Shown here piece after piece: positions 17,742 through 26,971 of a DNA stretch of 64,000 bases. The position numbers were made by a program, and so were the translations under genes. Each line of letters opens with the position of its first letter. Position 1 is the first letter of the stretch. Below the pieces are notes generated by a model that was not told where the DNA came from, did no database searches, and saw nothing but the letters and a program-made list of their open reading frames with translations. Source of the DNA: Eoetvoesia sp035555955 (GTDB lineage: Bacteria > Pseudomonadota > Gammaproteobacteria > Burkholderiales > Burkholderiaceae_B); assembly GCF_035555955.1 (NCBI RefSeq), contig NZ_DATMGA010000066.1:124001-188000 (forward strand), in the 5' to 3' direction.

Positions 17742-17820
17742 GCCCCCGCAGGTTCGGGTTTGTCCTAGCGGAAATGCCTTCCGCGCGGCGCAAATCCTGG
17801 CTGCGGGGGCTTTTAATTTT
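17742..17820 (+). terminator. Intrinsic terminator with a long, structured loop after fpr
   Basis: GCCCCCGCAG (17742-17751) pairs perfectly with CTGCGGGGGC (17801-17810), and TTTTAATTTT follows at once. The 49-base loop contains its own hairpin, GCGGAA with TTCCGC (17768-17784). The T-run on the plus strand fits termination of fpr transcripts. Confidence 0.65.
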
Positions 17821-17879
17821 TGCTATAGCTGTTTAAACTCTGATAGAAGTTATTGTTTAATTATTTCAGAGAGTTATTC

Positions 17880-18266
17880 ATGGCCAAGCAAATCATTCAC
17901 ACGGACGCGGCCCCCGCCGCGGTCGGCCCTTATTCGCAGGCGGTTGTTGCGGGCTCGGGAAAAACGGTTTATTTGTCGGGCCAGATCGGGCTTGAACCGG
18001 GAACGGGAGAACTGGTTTCCGAGAACTTCGAAGGGCAGGTCCGGCAATCGTTCGCCAATATGCAGGCGGTCATCGAGGCCGCCGGCGGCACCCTGGACAG
18101 CATCGTCAAGCTCACGCTGTTTCTGACCGACCTCAGCAAGTTCGCCAGCGCCAACGCCATCATGGCCGACATCATTCCCCAGCCTTATCCGGCGCGCTCC
18201 ACCATAGGCGTGGCCAGCCTGCCCAAGGGCGCCCAGTTCGAAGTCGAGGCGGTCATCGTCATTTAA
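17880..18266 (+). CDS. ridA: RidA-family enamine/imine deaminase
   Basis: A 128-residue YjgF/YER057c/UK114 protein that hydrolyses reactive 2-aminoacrylate and related imines in the cytoplasm. The start at 17880 gives MAKQIIHTDAAPAAVGPYSQ, the standard RidA N-terminus. The signature region RSTIGVASLPKGAQFEVEAV contains the active-site Arg and the terminal Glu. A nine-codon upstream extension is open but not family-like. It lies 31 bases before recG and may be co-transcribed with it. Confidence 0.94.
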   Translation: MAKQIIHTDAAPAAVGPYSQAVVAGSGKTVYLSGQIGLEPGTGELVSENFEGQVRQSFANMQAVIEAAGGTLDSIVKLTLFLTDLSKFASANAIMADIIPQPYPARSTIGVASLPKGAQFEVEAVIVI

Positions 18267-18297
18267 GTACCGATAGCCCCGCACCCGCCGCTTATTC

Positions 18298-20385
18298 ATG
18301 GCAAACACGCAGCGCAAGCGCCAGGCCGCGGAGACCGCCGCGCCGGGCGGCGCCACGGCAACCTCGCTGCTGGAGCGCAAGCTCCAGCGCCTGGGCCTTA
18401 CAGATCCTCAAAGCTGTATCGTGCACCTGCCCATACGCTACGAAGACGAAACCCGCATCGTGCCCGTTGCCTCTCTTCGTCCCGGACAGCCGGCGCAAGT
18501 CGAGGTCGAAGTGCTGCGCAGCGAAGTGCTGTTCCGCCCAAGGCGGCAGTTGTCCGCCCTGGTGAGCGACGGCAGCGGCGACCTGGTCTTGCGCTGGCTC
18601 AATTTTTACTCCAGCCAGGAAAGACAGCTGGCGGCCGGCAAGCGCCTGAGGGTCAGGGGCGAAGTGCGAAACGGCTTTCAAGGGCTCGAAATGGTGCACC
18701 CCAGGGTGGGAGCGGCAGGGGGGCCGCTGCCTGCCGCATTGACGCCGGTCTATCCCACTACCGACGGCCTTTCCCAGCCAGCGATCAGGCGGGTCATCGA
18801 CAAGGCCCTGGAAACGGCGAACCTCGACGACACTCTGGACTCCACGATCCGCGAGCGCTACGGCCTGATTCCCTTCGACGAAGCCATACGGGTGCTGCAT
18901 CACCCGCCGGCCAATGTGTCGTACGACGATCTCATCGAGCGCGGACATCCCGCCTGGCGGCGCATCAAGTTCGACGAGCTTCTGGCCCAGCAGCTTTCGC
19001 TGGCGCTGGCGCGGGCCGCGCGCCTGGAGCAGCGGGCCGAACCTTTGGCGAAGACCGGCGGCCTGGTCCGCGCCTTGCTCGATGCCTTGCCGTTCAAGCT
19101 CACGGCGGCGCAAAAGCGCGTCGTGGCCGAGATTTCCCATGACCTGAAGCGCTCGTTTCCCATGCACCGCCTGCTGCAGGGCGACGTGGGCAGCGGCAAG
19201 ACCGTTGTCGCTGCCCTGGCGGCGGCCCAGGCCATAGCTTCCGGGGCGCAGGTTGCGATCATGGCGCCAACCGAAATCCTGGCCGAGCAGCATTTCATGA
19301 AACTGGCCGATTGGCTTGCGCCCCTGGGTGTGCGGATAGCCTGGCTGACCGGCAGCCTGAGCGTCAAGAAGCGCCGCGAAGCCACGGCAAGCATCGCCAG
19401 CGGCGAAGCGCAGCTGGCCATCGGCACCCAGGCGCTTATCCAGGACAAAGTGGATTTTGCGCGGCTGGGCCTGATCGTGCTCGACGAGCAGCACCGGTTC
19501 GGCGTCGGCCAGCGGCTGGAGCTAAGCCGCAAGGGCGAGGGCTCGGCCGGCCTGGCCGAGCTGATTCCCCACCAGTTGAACATGAGCGCCACACCCATAC
19601 CGCGCACGCTGGCCATGACGTTCTTCGCCGATCTGGATGTGTCGGCCATCGACGAACTGCCGCCTGGGCGCAGCCCGGTCGTGACCAAGCTTGTCTCGGA
19701 TACGCGCAGAACCGAAGTGGTCAGCCACGTGCTTACCGAAATCCGCGCCGGGCGGCAGGCGTATTGGGTCTGTCCGCTGGTCGAGGAAAGCGAGGTGCTG
19801 CAATTGCAGACGGCTGTCGATACGCACGCCTGGCTGGCCCAGGAACTTCCCGGCCTGCGCGTCGGCCTGGTCCATGGCCGCCTCAAGCCCGATGAAAAAG
19901 CCGGCGTCATGAGCGATTTCCGGGCGGGGCGCCTGGACGTGCTGGTTGCAACCACCGTCATCGAGGTCGGGGTCGACGTGCCCAACGCCACGCTGATGGT
20001 CATCGAACATGCGGAACGGTTCGGCCTGGCGCAGCTGCATCAGTTGCGCGGCAGGGTGGGGCGGGGCAGCGGGCAATCGGTATGTGTGCTGTTGTACCAG
20101 GGTCCGCTTTCGCAAATCGCCCGGCAGCGTTTGCGGGCCATGTACGAAACGACCGATGGTTTTGAAATAGCCAGGCGCGACCTGGAGCAGCGAGGGCCCG
20201 GCGAATTCCTGGGAGTTCGCCAGTCCGGGGCCGCTTTGCTCAGGTTTGCAAACCTGGAAACGGACGCCTTGCTGCTGGAGCAGGCGCAAACCCTGGCCGC
20301 CGAGTTGTTGAAAAACGGCTCCGGCATTGCGCAACGGCATCTGGCGCGCTGGATGCGCGGCAAGCAGGATTTTCTTCGCACCTGA
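18298..20385 (+). CDS. recG: ATP-dependent DNA helicase RecG
   Basis: Reverses stalled replication forks and branch-migrates Holliday junctions. The 695-residue length is typical. An N-terminal wedge/OB domain occupies about residues 20-260. The SF2 helicase core follows, with motif I GDVGSGKTVVAALA, motif II LDEQHRFGVGQR, motif III SATPIPRT and motif VI QLRGRVGRG. The C-terminal TRG-like region contains DLEQRGPGEFLGVRQSG. ridA is immediately upstream and oxyR immediately downstream, in the same direction. Confidence 0.97.
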   Translation: MANTQRKRQAAETAAPGGATATSLLERKLQRLGLTDPQSCIVHLPIRYEDETRIVPVASLRPGQPAQVEVEVLRSEVLFRPRRQLSALVSDGSGDLVLRWLNFYSSQERQLAAGKRLRVRGEVRNGFQGLEMVHPRVGAAGGPLPAALTPVYPTTDGLSQPAIRRVIDKALETANLDDTLDSTIRERYGLIPFDEAIRVLHHPPANVSYDDLIERGHPAWRRIKFDELLAQQLSLALARAARLEQRAEPLAKTGGLVRALLDALPFKLTAAQKRVVAEISHDLKRSFPMHRLLQGDVGSGKTVVAALAAAQAIASGAQVAIMAPTEILAEQHFMKLADWLAPLGVRIAWLTGSLSVKKRREATASIASGEAQLAIGTQALIQDKVDFARLGLIVLDEQHRFGVGQRLELSRKGEGSAGLAELIPHQLNMSATPIPRTLAMTFFADLDVSAIDELPPGRSPVVTKLVSDTRRTEVVSHVLTEIRAGRQAYWVCPLVEESEVLQLQTAVDTHAWLAQELPGLRVGLVHGRLKPDEKAGVMSDFRAGRLDVLVATTVIEVGVDVPNATLMVIEHAERFGLAQLHQLRGRVGRGSGQSVCVLLYQGPLSQIARQRLRAMYETTDGFEIARRDLEQRGPGEFLGVRQSGAALLRFANLETDALLLEQAQTLAAELLKNGSGIAQRHLARWMRGKQDFLRT

Positions 20386-20470
20386 CCGGCTGGCGGCGCC
20401 GCCTTGCTTTCGCGGCAAGACGGCGCAAGGCGGGCGCGGCCATTGTTTATTGTTTTATGACAGGAATAGT

Positions 20471-21427
20471 ATGACCCTGACTGAGCTTAAGTACATTGTG
20501 GCTGTAGCCCGTGAACGCCATTTCGGCCGTGCCGCCGACGCCTGTTTCGTCAGCCAGCCCACGCTGTCGGTCGCCATCCGCAAGCTCGAGGACGAGCTGG
20601 GCGTGGTCCTGTTCGAGCGCGGTGGCGCCGAAGTGGGCGTCACACCCATCGGCCTGCGTGTCGTCGACCAGGCGCAGCGCGTGCTCGAGGAAGCCACCAA
20701 CCTCAAGGAAATCGCCCGCCAGGGACACGACCCGCTGGCCGGTCCGTTGCGCGTGGGGGTCATCTACACTATCGGGCCGTACCTTCTGCCCAGGCTGGTG
20801 CCGGCGCAAATCGAGATCACGCCACAGATGCCGCTGATTCTGCAGGAAAACTACACGACGCGCCTGTTGGAGCTTTTGCGCCAGGGGGAAATCGACTGCG
20901 CCATCGTCGCCTTGCCGATTCCCGACTCGGGACTGATGGTCCAGCCCTTGTACGACGAGCCTTTCGTCGTGGCCGTGCCCAAAAGCCATCCGTGGGCCAA
21001 GCTCAAGGAAATCCGCTCTTCCGACCTGAAGAACGAAACCATGCTGCTGCTGGGCACGGGGCATTGCTTCCGCGACCAGGTGCTGGAAGTCTGCCCCGAG
21101 CTTTCGCGCTTCTCGGCGTCGAGCGAGGGTATACAGCGCACCTTCGAAGGCTCCTCGCTGGAAACCATCCGGCATATGGTGGCGGCGGGCATCGGCATTA
21201 CCGTGCTGCCGGCCAGTTCGCTTTCGGTGCACAACGCGCAAAGCGATCTGCTGGCCTACGTTCCTTTCGTCAAGCCGATTCCCGACCGGAGGGTCGTGCT
21301 GGCATGGCGTAAAAGCTACCCGCGCCCCACGGCCATCGAGGCGCTGATTTCGGCAATACACCGAAGCCGGCTGCCCGGCGTGGAGTATATCGGCGACGAA
21401 CGCGCGCAGCATCCCCAACCCGCCTGA
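20471..21427 (+). CDS. oxyR: Hydrogen peroxide-responsive LysR regulator OxyR
   Basis: A 318-residue LysR-family activator. From the ATG at 20471 the N-terminal winged helix-turn-helix is visible (ADACFVSQPTLSVAIRKLE). The redox pair falls at exactly the E. coli positions, Cys199 (GTGHCFRDQ) and Cys208 (LEVCPEL), so peroxide sensing by disulfide formation is expected. The frame is open 48 codons further upstream through the recG end, but those codons do not look like OxyR. Dps, a classic OxyR target, is the next gene. Confidence 0.96.
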   Translation: MTLTELKYIVAVARERHFGRAADACFVSQPTLSVAIRKLEDELGVVLFERGGAEVGVTPIGLRVVDQAQRVLEEATNLKEIARQGHDPLAGPLRVGVIYTIGPYLLPRLVPAQIEITPQMPLILQENYTTRLLELLRQGEIDCAIVALPIPDSGLMVQPLYDEPFVVAVPKSHPWAKLKEIRSSDLKNETMLLLGTGHCFRDQVLEVCPELSRFSASSEGIQRTFEGSSLETIRHMVAAGIGITVLPASSLSVHNAQSDLLAYVPFVKPIPDRRVVLAWRKSYPRPTAIEALISAIHRSRLPGVEYIGDERAQHPQPA

Positions 21428-21460
21428 CACCGGCCTGCAAACAGGCTTTGCGGGCCGGTG
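21428..21460 (+). terminator. Hairpin after oxyR
   Basis: CACCGGCC (21428-21435) and GGCCGGTG (21453-21460) form a perfect 8-base stem. A nested alternative, GCCTG-CAAA-CAGGC followed by TTT (21433-21449), has the shape of a short intrinsic terminator. Either could separate oxyR from dps transcription. Confidence 0.45.
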
Positions 21461-21567
21461 CGTGCGGCGCTGACCGGGCCTGGGCGGGCTGCGCCCATGG
21501 TATGCTAGCTATAGTCTTCTCCACTCGTCCAACCACCTTTTTTCCGTTCATACCACCAGGAGCACTC

Positions 21568-22068
21568 ATGGCTAAGGCAACCGCAAAAACAGGCAAGGGC
21601 ATCATGATCGATATCGGTATTTCCGAGAAAGACCGCGCGGCGATAGCGACCGAGTTGTCGAAGATGCTGGCCGATTCCTACACGCTGTACCTGACCACCC
21701 ATAACTTCCACTGGAACGTCACCGGGCCGCTGTTCAGCACCCTGCATCAGATGTTCATGACGCAATACACCGAGGAATGGCAGGCGCTGGACTCCATCGC
21801 CGAACGCATACGCGCCCTGGGCCATTACGCGCCCGGCACCTACAGCGAATACGCCCGGCTGGCCTCCATCAAGGAACCCACGTCGGTGCCCGACGCCGAG
21901 GAAATGATCCGCATCCTGGTCAAGAACAACGAGGCCGTCGCCAAGACCGCGCGAACCGCGCTGAAAAAGGCGGATGCGGCCGACGACCAGCCCACGGTCG
22001 ACCTGCTTACCGCGCGCCTCGACGTCCACGAGAAAAACGCCTGGATGCTGCGCAGCCTGCTGCAATAG
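21568..22068 (+). CDS. dps: Dps-family DNA-binding ferritin-like protein
   Basis: A 166-residue Dps/Dpr protein that forms dodecamers, oxidises ferrous iron with peroxide and protects DNA. The start at 21568 has AGGAG upstream. The inter-subunit ferroxidase residues are visible in THNFHWNVTGPLFSTLHQMF (two His) and WQALDSIAERIRALG (Asp and Glu). The short Lys-rich N-terminus (MAKATAKTGKG) may contact DNA, as in other Dps proteins. It follows oxyR, which suggests peroxide-inducible expression. A TATGCT at 21501 is a possible -10 element. Confidence 0.93.
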   Translation: MAKATAKTGKGIMIDIGISEKDRAAIATELSKMLADSYTLYLTTHNFHWNVTGPLFSTLHQMFMTQYTEEWQALDSIAERIRALGHYAPGTYSEYARLASIKEPTSVPDAEEMIRILVKNNEAVAKTARTALKKADAADDQPTVDLLTARLDVHEKNAWMLRSLLQ

Positions 22069-22076
22069 GCCGGCCC

Positions 22077-23189
22077 GTGTCCAGGCTTTTCAGCCGTTTC
22101 CTGGCGGCAGCGGCAGCCAGCCTGCTTGCGGCCGGCGCCATGGCCGCCGAACCTTTGCGCATTGCCGTGGCCGGCCCCCTGACCGGGCCGGTTACGCAAT
22201 ACGGCGTCATGGTCCGGCAGGGCGTTGCCACGGCAATCGAGCAAATCAACAAGGCGGGCGGGGTGCTGGGCCGCCAGCTCGAAGAAGTCGACTACGACGA
22301 CAGTTGCGAGTCCAAGCAGGGCCCCGTGGTTGCCAACCGCATCGTCAATGACGGCGTCGGGTACGTAGTGGGACATGTCTGCTCCGGCCCGGCCATTGCC
22401 GCGGCCAGCATCTACAACACCGAAGGCATCGTCATGATCACGCCGTCGGCGACGGCGCCCGCCGTCACGCAGGGCAAACATTACGATTTCATTTTCCGCA
22501 CCATAGGGCGCGACGACCAGCAAGGCCCGGCCGCCGCCGGGTTCATCGCCACGGCCGTCAAGCCGAAAAAGGTCGCCATCCTGCACGACAAGCAATCCTA
22601 CGGATTCGGCATAGCCAGCGCTGTGCGCAAGGGCCTGGAAGGCGCCGGCGTGCCGGTCGTGCTGTTCGAAGGCATCAACGCCGGGGACAGCGACTATTCG
22701 GCCATCATCACCCGCCTCAAAAGCGTCCAGGCGGATTTCGTGTATTTTGGCGGCTACCATCCGGAAATGGGCTTGCTGTTGCGCCAGGGCGCCGAGCAGG
22801 GCCTCAAGGCCCAGTTCATGGGGCCCGAGGGCGTGGGCAATCCCGACATCAATGCCATCGCCGGCTCCGCCGTCGAGGGCATGCTGCTGACCTTGCCCCT
22901 CGACCCGTCCACCGATCCCGCCAACGCCGCCATCGTCAAGGCGTTCCGCGACAAGAACCGCGATCCGGGCGGGGCCTTCCAATTGCCCGCTTATGCCGCG
23001 GTGCAGGCCATCGCCGACAGCATCAAGGCCGTAGGAGACGATCCCGTCAAGGTCGCCGCCTGGCTGCATGCGCATTCGTTCAACACCCCGCTGGGCGAAA
23101 TATCCTGGGACAAGCAGGGCGATCTCAAGAATTTTCGATTCAACGTCTATCGCTGGCACAGCGACGGCACGAAGACGCTTTATAAATAA
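22077..23189 (+). CDS. Branched-chain amino acid ABC transporter substrate-binding protein (LivJ/LivK-like, GTG start)
   Basis: A 370-residue periplasmic binding protein starting at GTG 22077, eight bases after the dps stop. The signal peptide ends AAGAMAAEP. The sequence closely follows E. coli LivJ in style: VAGPLTGPVTQYGVM, the disulfide pair in DDSCESKQ and GHVCSGP, MITPSATAP, FVYFGGYHPEMG and QFMGPEGVGNPD. Leu, Ile, Val and possibly aromatic or small amino acids are the likely ligands. The matching permease and ATPase genes lie 1.5 kb downstream, after proC and a transporter gene in the same direction. Confidence 0.92.
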   Translation: MSRLFSRFLAAAAASLLAAGAMAAEPLRIAVAGPLTGPVTQYGVMVRQGVATAIEQINKAGGVLGRQLEEVDYDDSCESKQGPVVANRIVNDGVGYVVGHVCSGPAIAAASIYNTEGIVMITPSATAPAVTQGKHYDFIFRTIGRDDQQGPAAAGFIATAVKPKKVAILHDKQSYGFGIASAVRKGLEGAGVPVVLFEGINAGDSDYSAIITRLKSVQADFVYFGGYHPEMGLLLRQGAEQGLKAQFMGPEGVGNPDINAIAGSAVEGMLLTLPLDPSTDPANAAIVKAFRDKNRDPGGAFQLPAYAAVQAIADSIKAVGDDPVKVAAWLHAHSFNTPLGEISWDKQGDLKNFRFNVYRWHSDGTKTLYK

Positions 23190-23271
23190 AGCATATGGGC
23201 GGGTTGCCGCCAATATCCCAGAAGCCGCGGCGGCTGTAGCCGGCAATAAAAAACCGTACAATATTGCACCT

Positions 23272-24105
23272 ATGAACCACGAACTCAATCTTGCCTTCAT
23301 CGGCGGCGGCAATATGGCCGGCGCGCTGGCTTCCGGCCTTATCGGCAAGCGCTGCGGCGCCTCCGACGTGCACATTGTCGACATCAACGAATCCACCCTC
23401 GACCAATGGCGCGAAAAGGGCGCGAGCGTAGCGCTGCGGCCCGATGCCGCGCTGTCAGGCCGACGCGTCTGGGTGTTCGCGGTCAAGCCGCAGGTCATGC
23501 GCGAAACCGTCGCCAGCTGCAAACCCTTTTTGCAGCCCGACACGCTGGTCGTCAGCATTGCCGCCGGCATTTCCAGCCAGACCATTTCGGACTGGCTGGG
23601 CGAGCCCGGCCGTCCATGGACCCGCCTGGTGCGCTGCATGCCCAACACGCCCGCCCTCATTGGCGCCGGCGCGACCGGCATGCTGGCCCTGCCGGGCGTG
23701 TCCGAGGCCGACAAAGCCGTCGCGCAGCAACTGTTCCGCGCGGTGGGCGAAGTTGCCTGGGTCGACAGCGACCAACTGCTCGACGCGGTAACCGCCTTGT
23801 CGGGCAGCGGCCCGGCCTATGTCTTTCTGTTCATCGAAGCCCTTATCGAAGGCGGCCGGAAACTGGGGTTGTCGGCCGAGCAGGCCCGGCTGCTTGCGCT
23901 GGGAACGCTCAATGGCGCCACCCAGCTTGCGGCGCTGTCGCCCGAATCCCCGGCCACGCTGCGCGACCGCGTGACGTCCAAAGGGGGCACCACGGCCGCC
24001 GCCCTCGATGTATTCAAGCAGCAAAATTTCACCGCCGTCGTGCAGCAGGCCATGCAGGCCGCCTACGACCGCGCCGCCGATCTTTCCCGCGAGTTCGCTC
24101 AATGA
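23272..24105 (+). CDS. proC: Pyrroline-5-carboxylate reductase
   Basis: Last step of proline synthesis, reducing P5C with NADPH in the cytoplasm. From the ATG at 23272 the 277-residue protein opens with LNLAFIGGGNMAGALASGL, the dinucleotide-binding motif, and has RCMPNTPALIGAGATGM and the ProC signature region ALSGSGPAYVFLFIEALIEG with VTSKGGTTAAALDVF. The length is normal. It overlaps the next gene by four bases. Its place between a Liv binding protein and livHMGF is unusual. Confidence 0.95.
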   Translation: MNHELNLAFIGGGNMAGALASGLIGKRCGASDVHIVDINESTLDQWREKGASVALRPDAALSGRRVWVFAVKPQVMRETVASCKPFLQPDTLVVSIAAGISSQTISDWLGEPGRPWTRLVRCMPNTPALIGAGATGMLALPGVSEADKAVAQQLFRAVGEVAWVDSDQLLDAVTALSGSGPAYVFLFIEALIEGGRKLGLSAEQARLLALGTLNGATQLAALSPESPATLRDRVTSKGGTTAAALDVFKQQNFTAVVQQAMQAAYDRAADLSREFAQ

Positions 24106-24695
24106 CTTCTTCTTCCAGAACCTTTCTGCCCATGACCGGCAAGCAGTTTCTCGCCGCGGTCGGCGCGATGTGCGCCGTGGTCGTCGGATCCAATATTCTC
24201 GTTCAGTTCCCCATCAATCAGTGGCTGACCTGGGGCGCCATTTCCTATCCCATCGCCTTTCTGGTGTCCGACCTGCTGAACCGCCGCTTCGGCCCGTCCG
24301 CAGCGCGGCGCGTCGTCGTCGCCGGCTTTGTCGCCGCCGTCGTCTTTTCCGTTTGGGCGGCCACGCCCCGCATCGCCCTGGCTTCGGGCATGGCGTTCCT
24401 GTTCGCGCAACTGCTGGACATCACCGTATTCAACCGCTTTCGCGAGCAACGCTGGTGGCGCGCTCCGCTGCTGGCCGGCGTAGCCGGCGCCACGCTCGAT
24501 ACGTGCATCTTCTTCAGCGTGGCCTTTGCCGGCACGGGCATCGACTGGGTGTCGCTGCTTACCGGCGACCTGGCCGTCAAGCTGGTGGTCAACGCCACCA
24601 TGCTGGTTCCTTTCCGGGTGCTGATGTGGAACCTGGGCCGGCCCGCCTTGCTTGGCTCCGGCATGGCGGACAATCTGCGCCGAAGCACCCAATAG
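24102..24695 (+). CDS. Vut_1/YhhQ-family membrane transporter (queuosine-precursor type)
   Basis: A 197-residue inner-membrane protein with five or six hydrophobic helices. The stretch ISYPIAFLVSDLLNRRFGP is the hallmark of the Vut_1 (YhhQ) family, whose E. coli member imports queuosine precursors. WWRAPLLAGVAGATLDTCIFF is a second conserved block. The protein is somewhat shorter than E. coli YhhQ. The ATG overlaps the proC stop codon. The substrate is inferred from the family; no queuosine synthesis gene is in the window. Confidence 0.72.
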   Translation: MTSSSRTFLPMTGKQFLAAVGAMCAVVVGSNILVQFPINQWLTWGAISYPIAFLVSDLLNRRFGPSAARRVVVAGFVAAVVFSVWAATPRIALASGMAFLFAQLLDITVFNRFREQRWWRAPLLAGVAGATLDTCIFFSVAFAGTGIDWVSLLTGDLAVKLVVNATMLVPFRVLMWNLGRPALLGSGMADNLRRSTQ

Positions 24696-24716
24696 CCGCC
24701 CGGCCGGCGCTTGTGC

Positions 24717-25646
24717 GTGGTGGAACTGCTTCCCCAGATTACCCAGCAAGTTTTCAACGGCCTCTCCCTGGGGGCCATCTATGCCCTGATCGCCATCGGC
24801 TACACCATGGTGTATGGCATTATCGGCATGATCAATTTCGCCCACGGCGAAATCTACATGATAGGCGCCTATTCCGGCCTGGTGGCCTTGTCCGCCATCG
24901 GCCTGCACAGCGGCTTGCCGCTGGCGCTGATTATCCTGGCCATGCTGCTGGTGGCGGGCGCAGTGACCGCCGCCTATGGCTACGCCATCGAAAAAATCGC
25001 CTATGCGCCGGTCCGCGGAGGGCATAGGCTGGCGCCGCTGATCACGGCCATCGGCATGTCCATATTCCTGCAGAACTGGGTGGCCCTGGGACAGGGCGCG
25101 CGCGACGTCGCCGTTCCGGCCCTGCTGCCCGGTTCGCTGCAGTTCGCGTTTACCGGCAGCTCGTTTCTGGTCACCTTCTCGTACTCGCGGCTCCTGATCA
25201 TCGCCGTCACGGTCGCGGTCATGATCGCCCTGTCGCTGTATATAGGCCGCTCGCGGCTGGGCAGGGCTTCGCGCGCCTGCTCGCAGGACCTGCAAATGGC
25301 CAGCCTGCTGGGCATCGACACCGGACGAGTCATATCGTTCATATTCATGCTTGGCGCGGTGCTGGCGGCCGTGGGCGGGGTGCTCATCGCACTCACCATC
25401 GGCAAGCTCAATCCGTTCATCGGGTTCACGGTGGGTCTCAAGGCCTTCACGGCCGCGGTGCTGGGCGGCATAGGCAGCATTCCGGGCGCCATGCTTGGCG
25501 GCGTTTTGCTGGGCCTCGCTGAAACCCTGGCAGCCGCCTACCTGTCTTCCGAATACAAGGACATCGTCGCTTTTGCGCTGTTGATCCTGGTGCTGCTGTT
25601 CCGCCCCACGGGCTTGCTGGGCAGGCCGGAGGTGGAGAAGGTATGA
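24717..25646 (+). CDS. livH: Branched-chain amino acid ABC transporter permease LivH
   Basis: A 309-residue inner-membrane permease. QQVFNGLSLGAIYALIAIGYTMVYG and MINFAHGEIYMIGAY are typical of LivH, and the ATPase-coupling loop is in RACSQDLQMASLLGID. The start is a choice among TTG 24711, GTG 24717 and GTG 24720. I take 24717 because it gives MVELLPQITQQ, close to the family N-terminus. It overlaps livM by four bases. Confidence 0.92.
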   Translation: MVELLPQITQQVFNGLSLGAIYALIAIGYTMVYGIIGMINFAHGEIYMIGAYSGLVALSAIGLHSGLPLALIILAMLLVAGAVTAAYGYAIEKIAYAPVRGGHRLAPLITAIGMSIFLQNWVALGQGARDVAVPALLPGSLQFAFTGSSFLVTFSYSRLLIIAVTVAVMIALSLYIGRSRLGRASRACSQDLQMASLLGIDTGRVISFIFMLGAVLAAVGGVLIALTIGKLNPFIGFTVGLKAFTAAVLGGIGSIPGAMLGGVLLGLAETLAAAYLSSEYKDIVAFALLILVLLFRPTGLLGRPEVEKV

Positions 25647-26971
25647 AGAGCCTCCTTCGCACAAGATCCGCCCCTGACATGCCGCCGGACTCCGCTGATG
25701 GCGCGGCGCCTTCGGGGGTCGGAAAATCCCCGGGCGGCACGCTGCCTTCCAGGCTGAAAAGCGCCATGATCGCGGCGCTCCTGACCGGCATCATCGTTGC
25801 GCCCGTTCATGGCCTGCACATCGTGCGCGCCGCCGGCCAGCTTCATTTGAAAGCCGACTGGCCCTTGGTGCTGGGCGGCATGGGCGCGGTGTTCCTGTTC
25901 CAGTTCTTCCGTCCGGCCCTGGCCGCCTGGCTTGCCCGCCGCCGTCCCGCAGTGCCCGCCTGGCCGGCCTTGCCGCAACGCGCGCGCAGGCCGCTATCGT
26001 GGGCATTCCTGCTGGCCGCCGTCGCCTTGCCGTTCCTGGCGGATCGCGCGCAGATCGACATCGCCACGCTGGCGCTGATCTATGTCGTGCTGGGCCTGGG
26101 CCTGAACATCGTGGTGGGCTTTGCCGGTCTGCTGGATCTGGGCTATGTGGGCTTCTACGCCGTCGGCGCCTATTCGTATGCCTTGCTGTACCACTGGGCG
26201 GGCTGGGGCTTTTGGCAGGCTTTGCCGGTGGCGGGCCTTGCCGCCGCCTTGTTCGGCTTCCTGTTGGGTTTTCCCGTTTTGCGCCTGCGGGGCGATTACC
26301 TGGCCATCGTCACGCTGGGCTTCGGCGAGATCATCCGCATGGTGCTGACCAATATGCAGTCCATTACCAACGGTCCGGACGGCATATCGGGAATTCCCAA
26401 GCCCACCGTGTTCGGCCACGCCATGACGCGCCGCGCCCTGGACGGCCATGAAACCTTTCACCAATGGGTGGGCTTGGACTTCAGCACGCAGCATGCCATG
26501 GTCTATATGTATTTGCTGGCCCTGGCATTCGCGCTTTGCACGCTTTTCGTGACCACGCGCCTGGTTCGCATGCCCATAGGCCGAGCCTGGGAAGCCCTGC
26601 GGGAAGACGAGATCGCCTGCCGCTCGCTGGGTCTCAACCCCGTGCGCATCAAACTGTCGGCCTTTACGCTGGGCGCCTTGTTCGCCGGCGTCGCAGGCGC
26701 GCTGTTCGCGGCGAAGCAGGGCCTGGTCAACCCCGAATCTTTTACCTTCACCGAATCGGCGCTGGTGCTGGCAATCGTGGTGCTGGGGGGGATGGGCTCG
26801 CAGGCGGGCGTCATACTGGCCGCCATCCTGCTTACCGTCATACCGGAACTGGCGCGCGAGCTCGTCGAGTACCGCATGCTGATCTTCGGCCTGGTCATGG
26901 TGCTGATGATGATGTGGCGCCCGCAGGGGCTGCTGCCGGCCCGACGGCCCGAACGGGCGCCCAGGCCATGA
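25643..26971 (+). CDS. livM: Branched-chain amino acid ABC transporter permease LivM
   Basis: A 442-residue permease, long like E. coli LivM because of an N-terminal extension of about 120 residues with extra hydrophobic segments before the core domain. The core begins near LIYVVLGLGLNIVVGFAGLL and has GYVGFYAVGAYSYALL, LRLRGDYLAIVTLGFGEIIR and the ATPase-coupling loop in EDEIACRSLGLNPVRIKL. It starts in the livH stop codon and overlaps livG by four bases, so the cassette is translationally coupled. Confidence 0.93.
   Translation: MKSLLRTRSAPDMPPDSADGAAPSGVGKSPGGTLPSRLKSAMIAALLTGIIVAPVHGLHIVRAAGQLHLKADWPLVLGGMGAVFLFQFFRPALAAWLARRRPAVPAWPALPQRARRPLSWAFLLAAVALPFLADRAQIDIATLALIYVVLGLGLNIVVGFAGLLDLGYVGFYAVGAYSYALLYHWAGWGFWQALPVAGLAAALFGFLLGFPVLRLRGDYLAIVTLGFGEIIRMVLTNMQSITNGPDGISGIPKPTVFGHAMTRRALDGHETFHQWVGLDFSTQHAMVYMYLLALAFALCTLFVTTRLVRMPIGRAWEALREDEIACRSLGLNPVRIKLSAFTLGALFAGVAGALFAAKQGLVNPESFTFTESALVLAIVVLGGMGSQAGVILAAILLTVIPELARELVEYRMLIFGLVMVLMMMWRPQGLLPARRPERAPRP

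Noticed and set aside
21840..23714. A 624-codon minus-strand frame opposite dps, the binding protein and proC
   Set aside because: Antisense shadow; the sense genes carry clear motifs and ribosome-binding sites.
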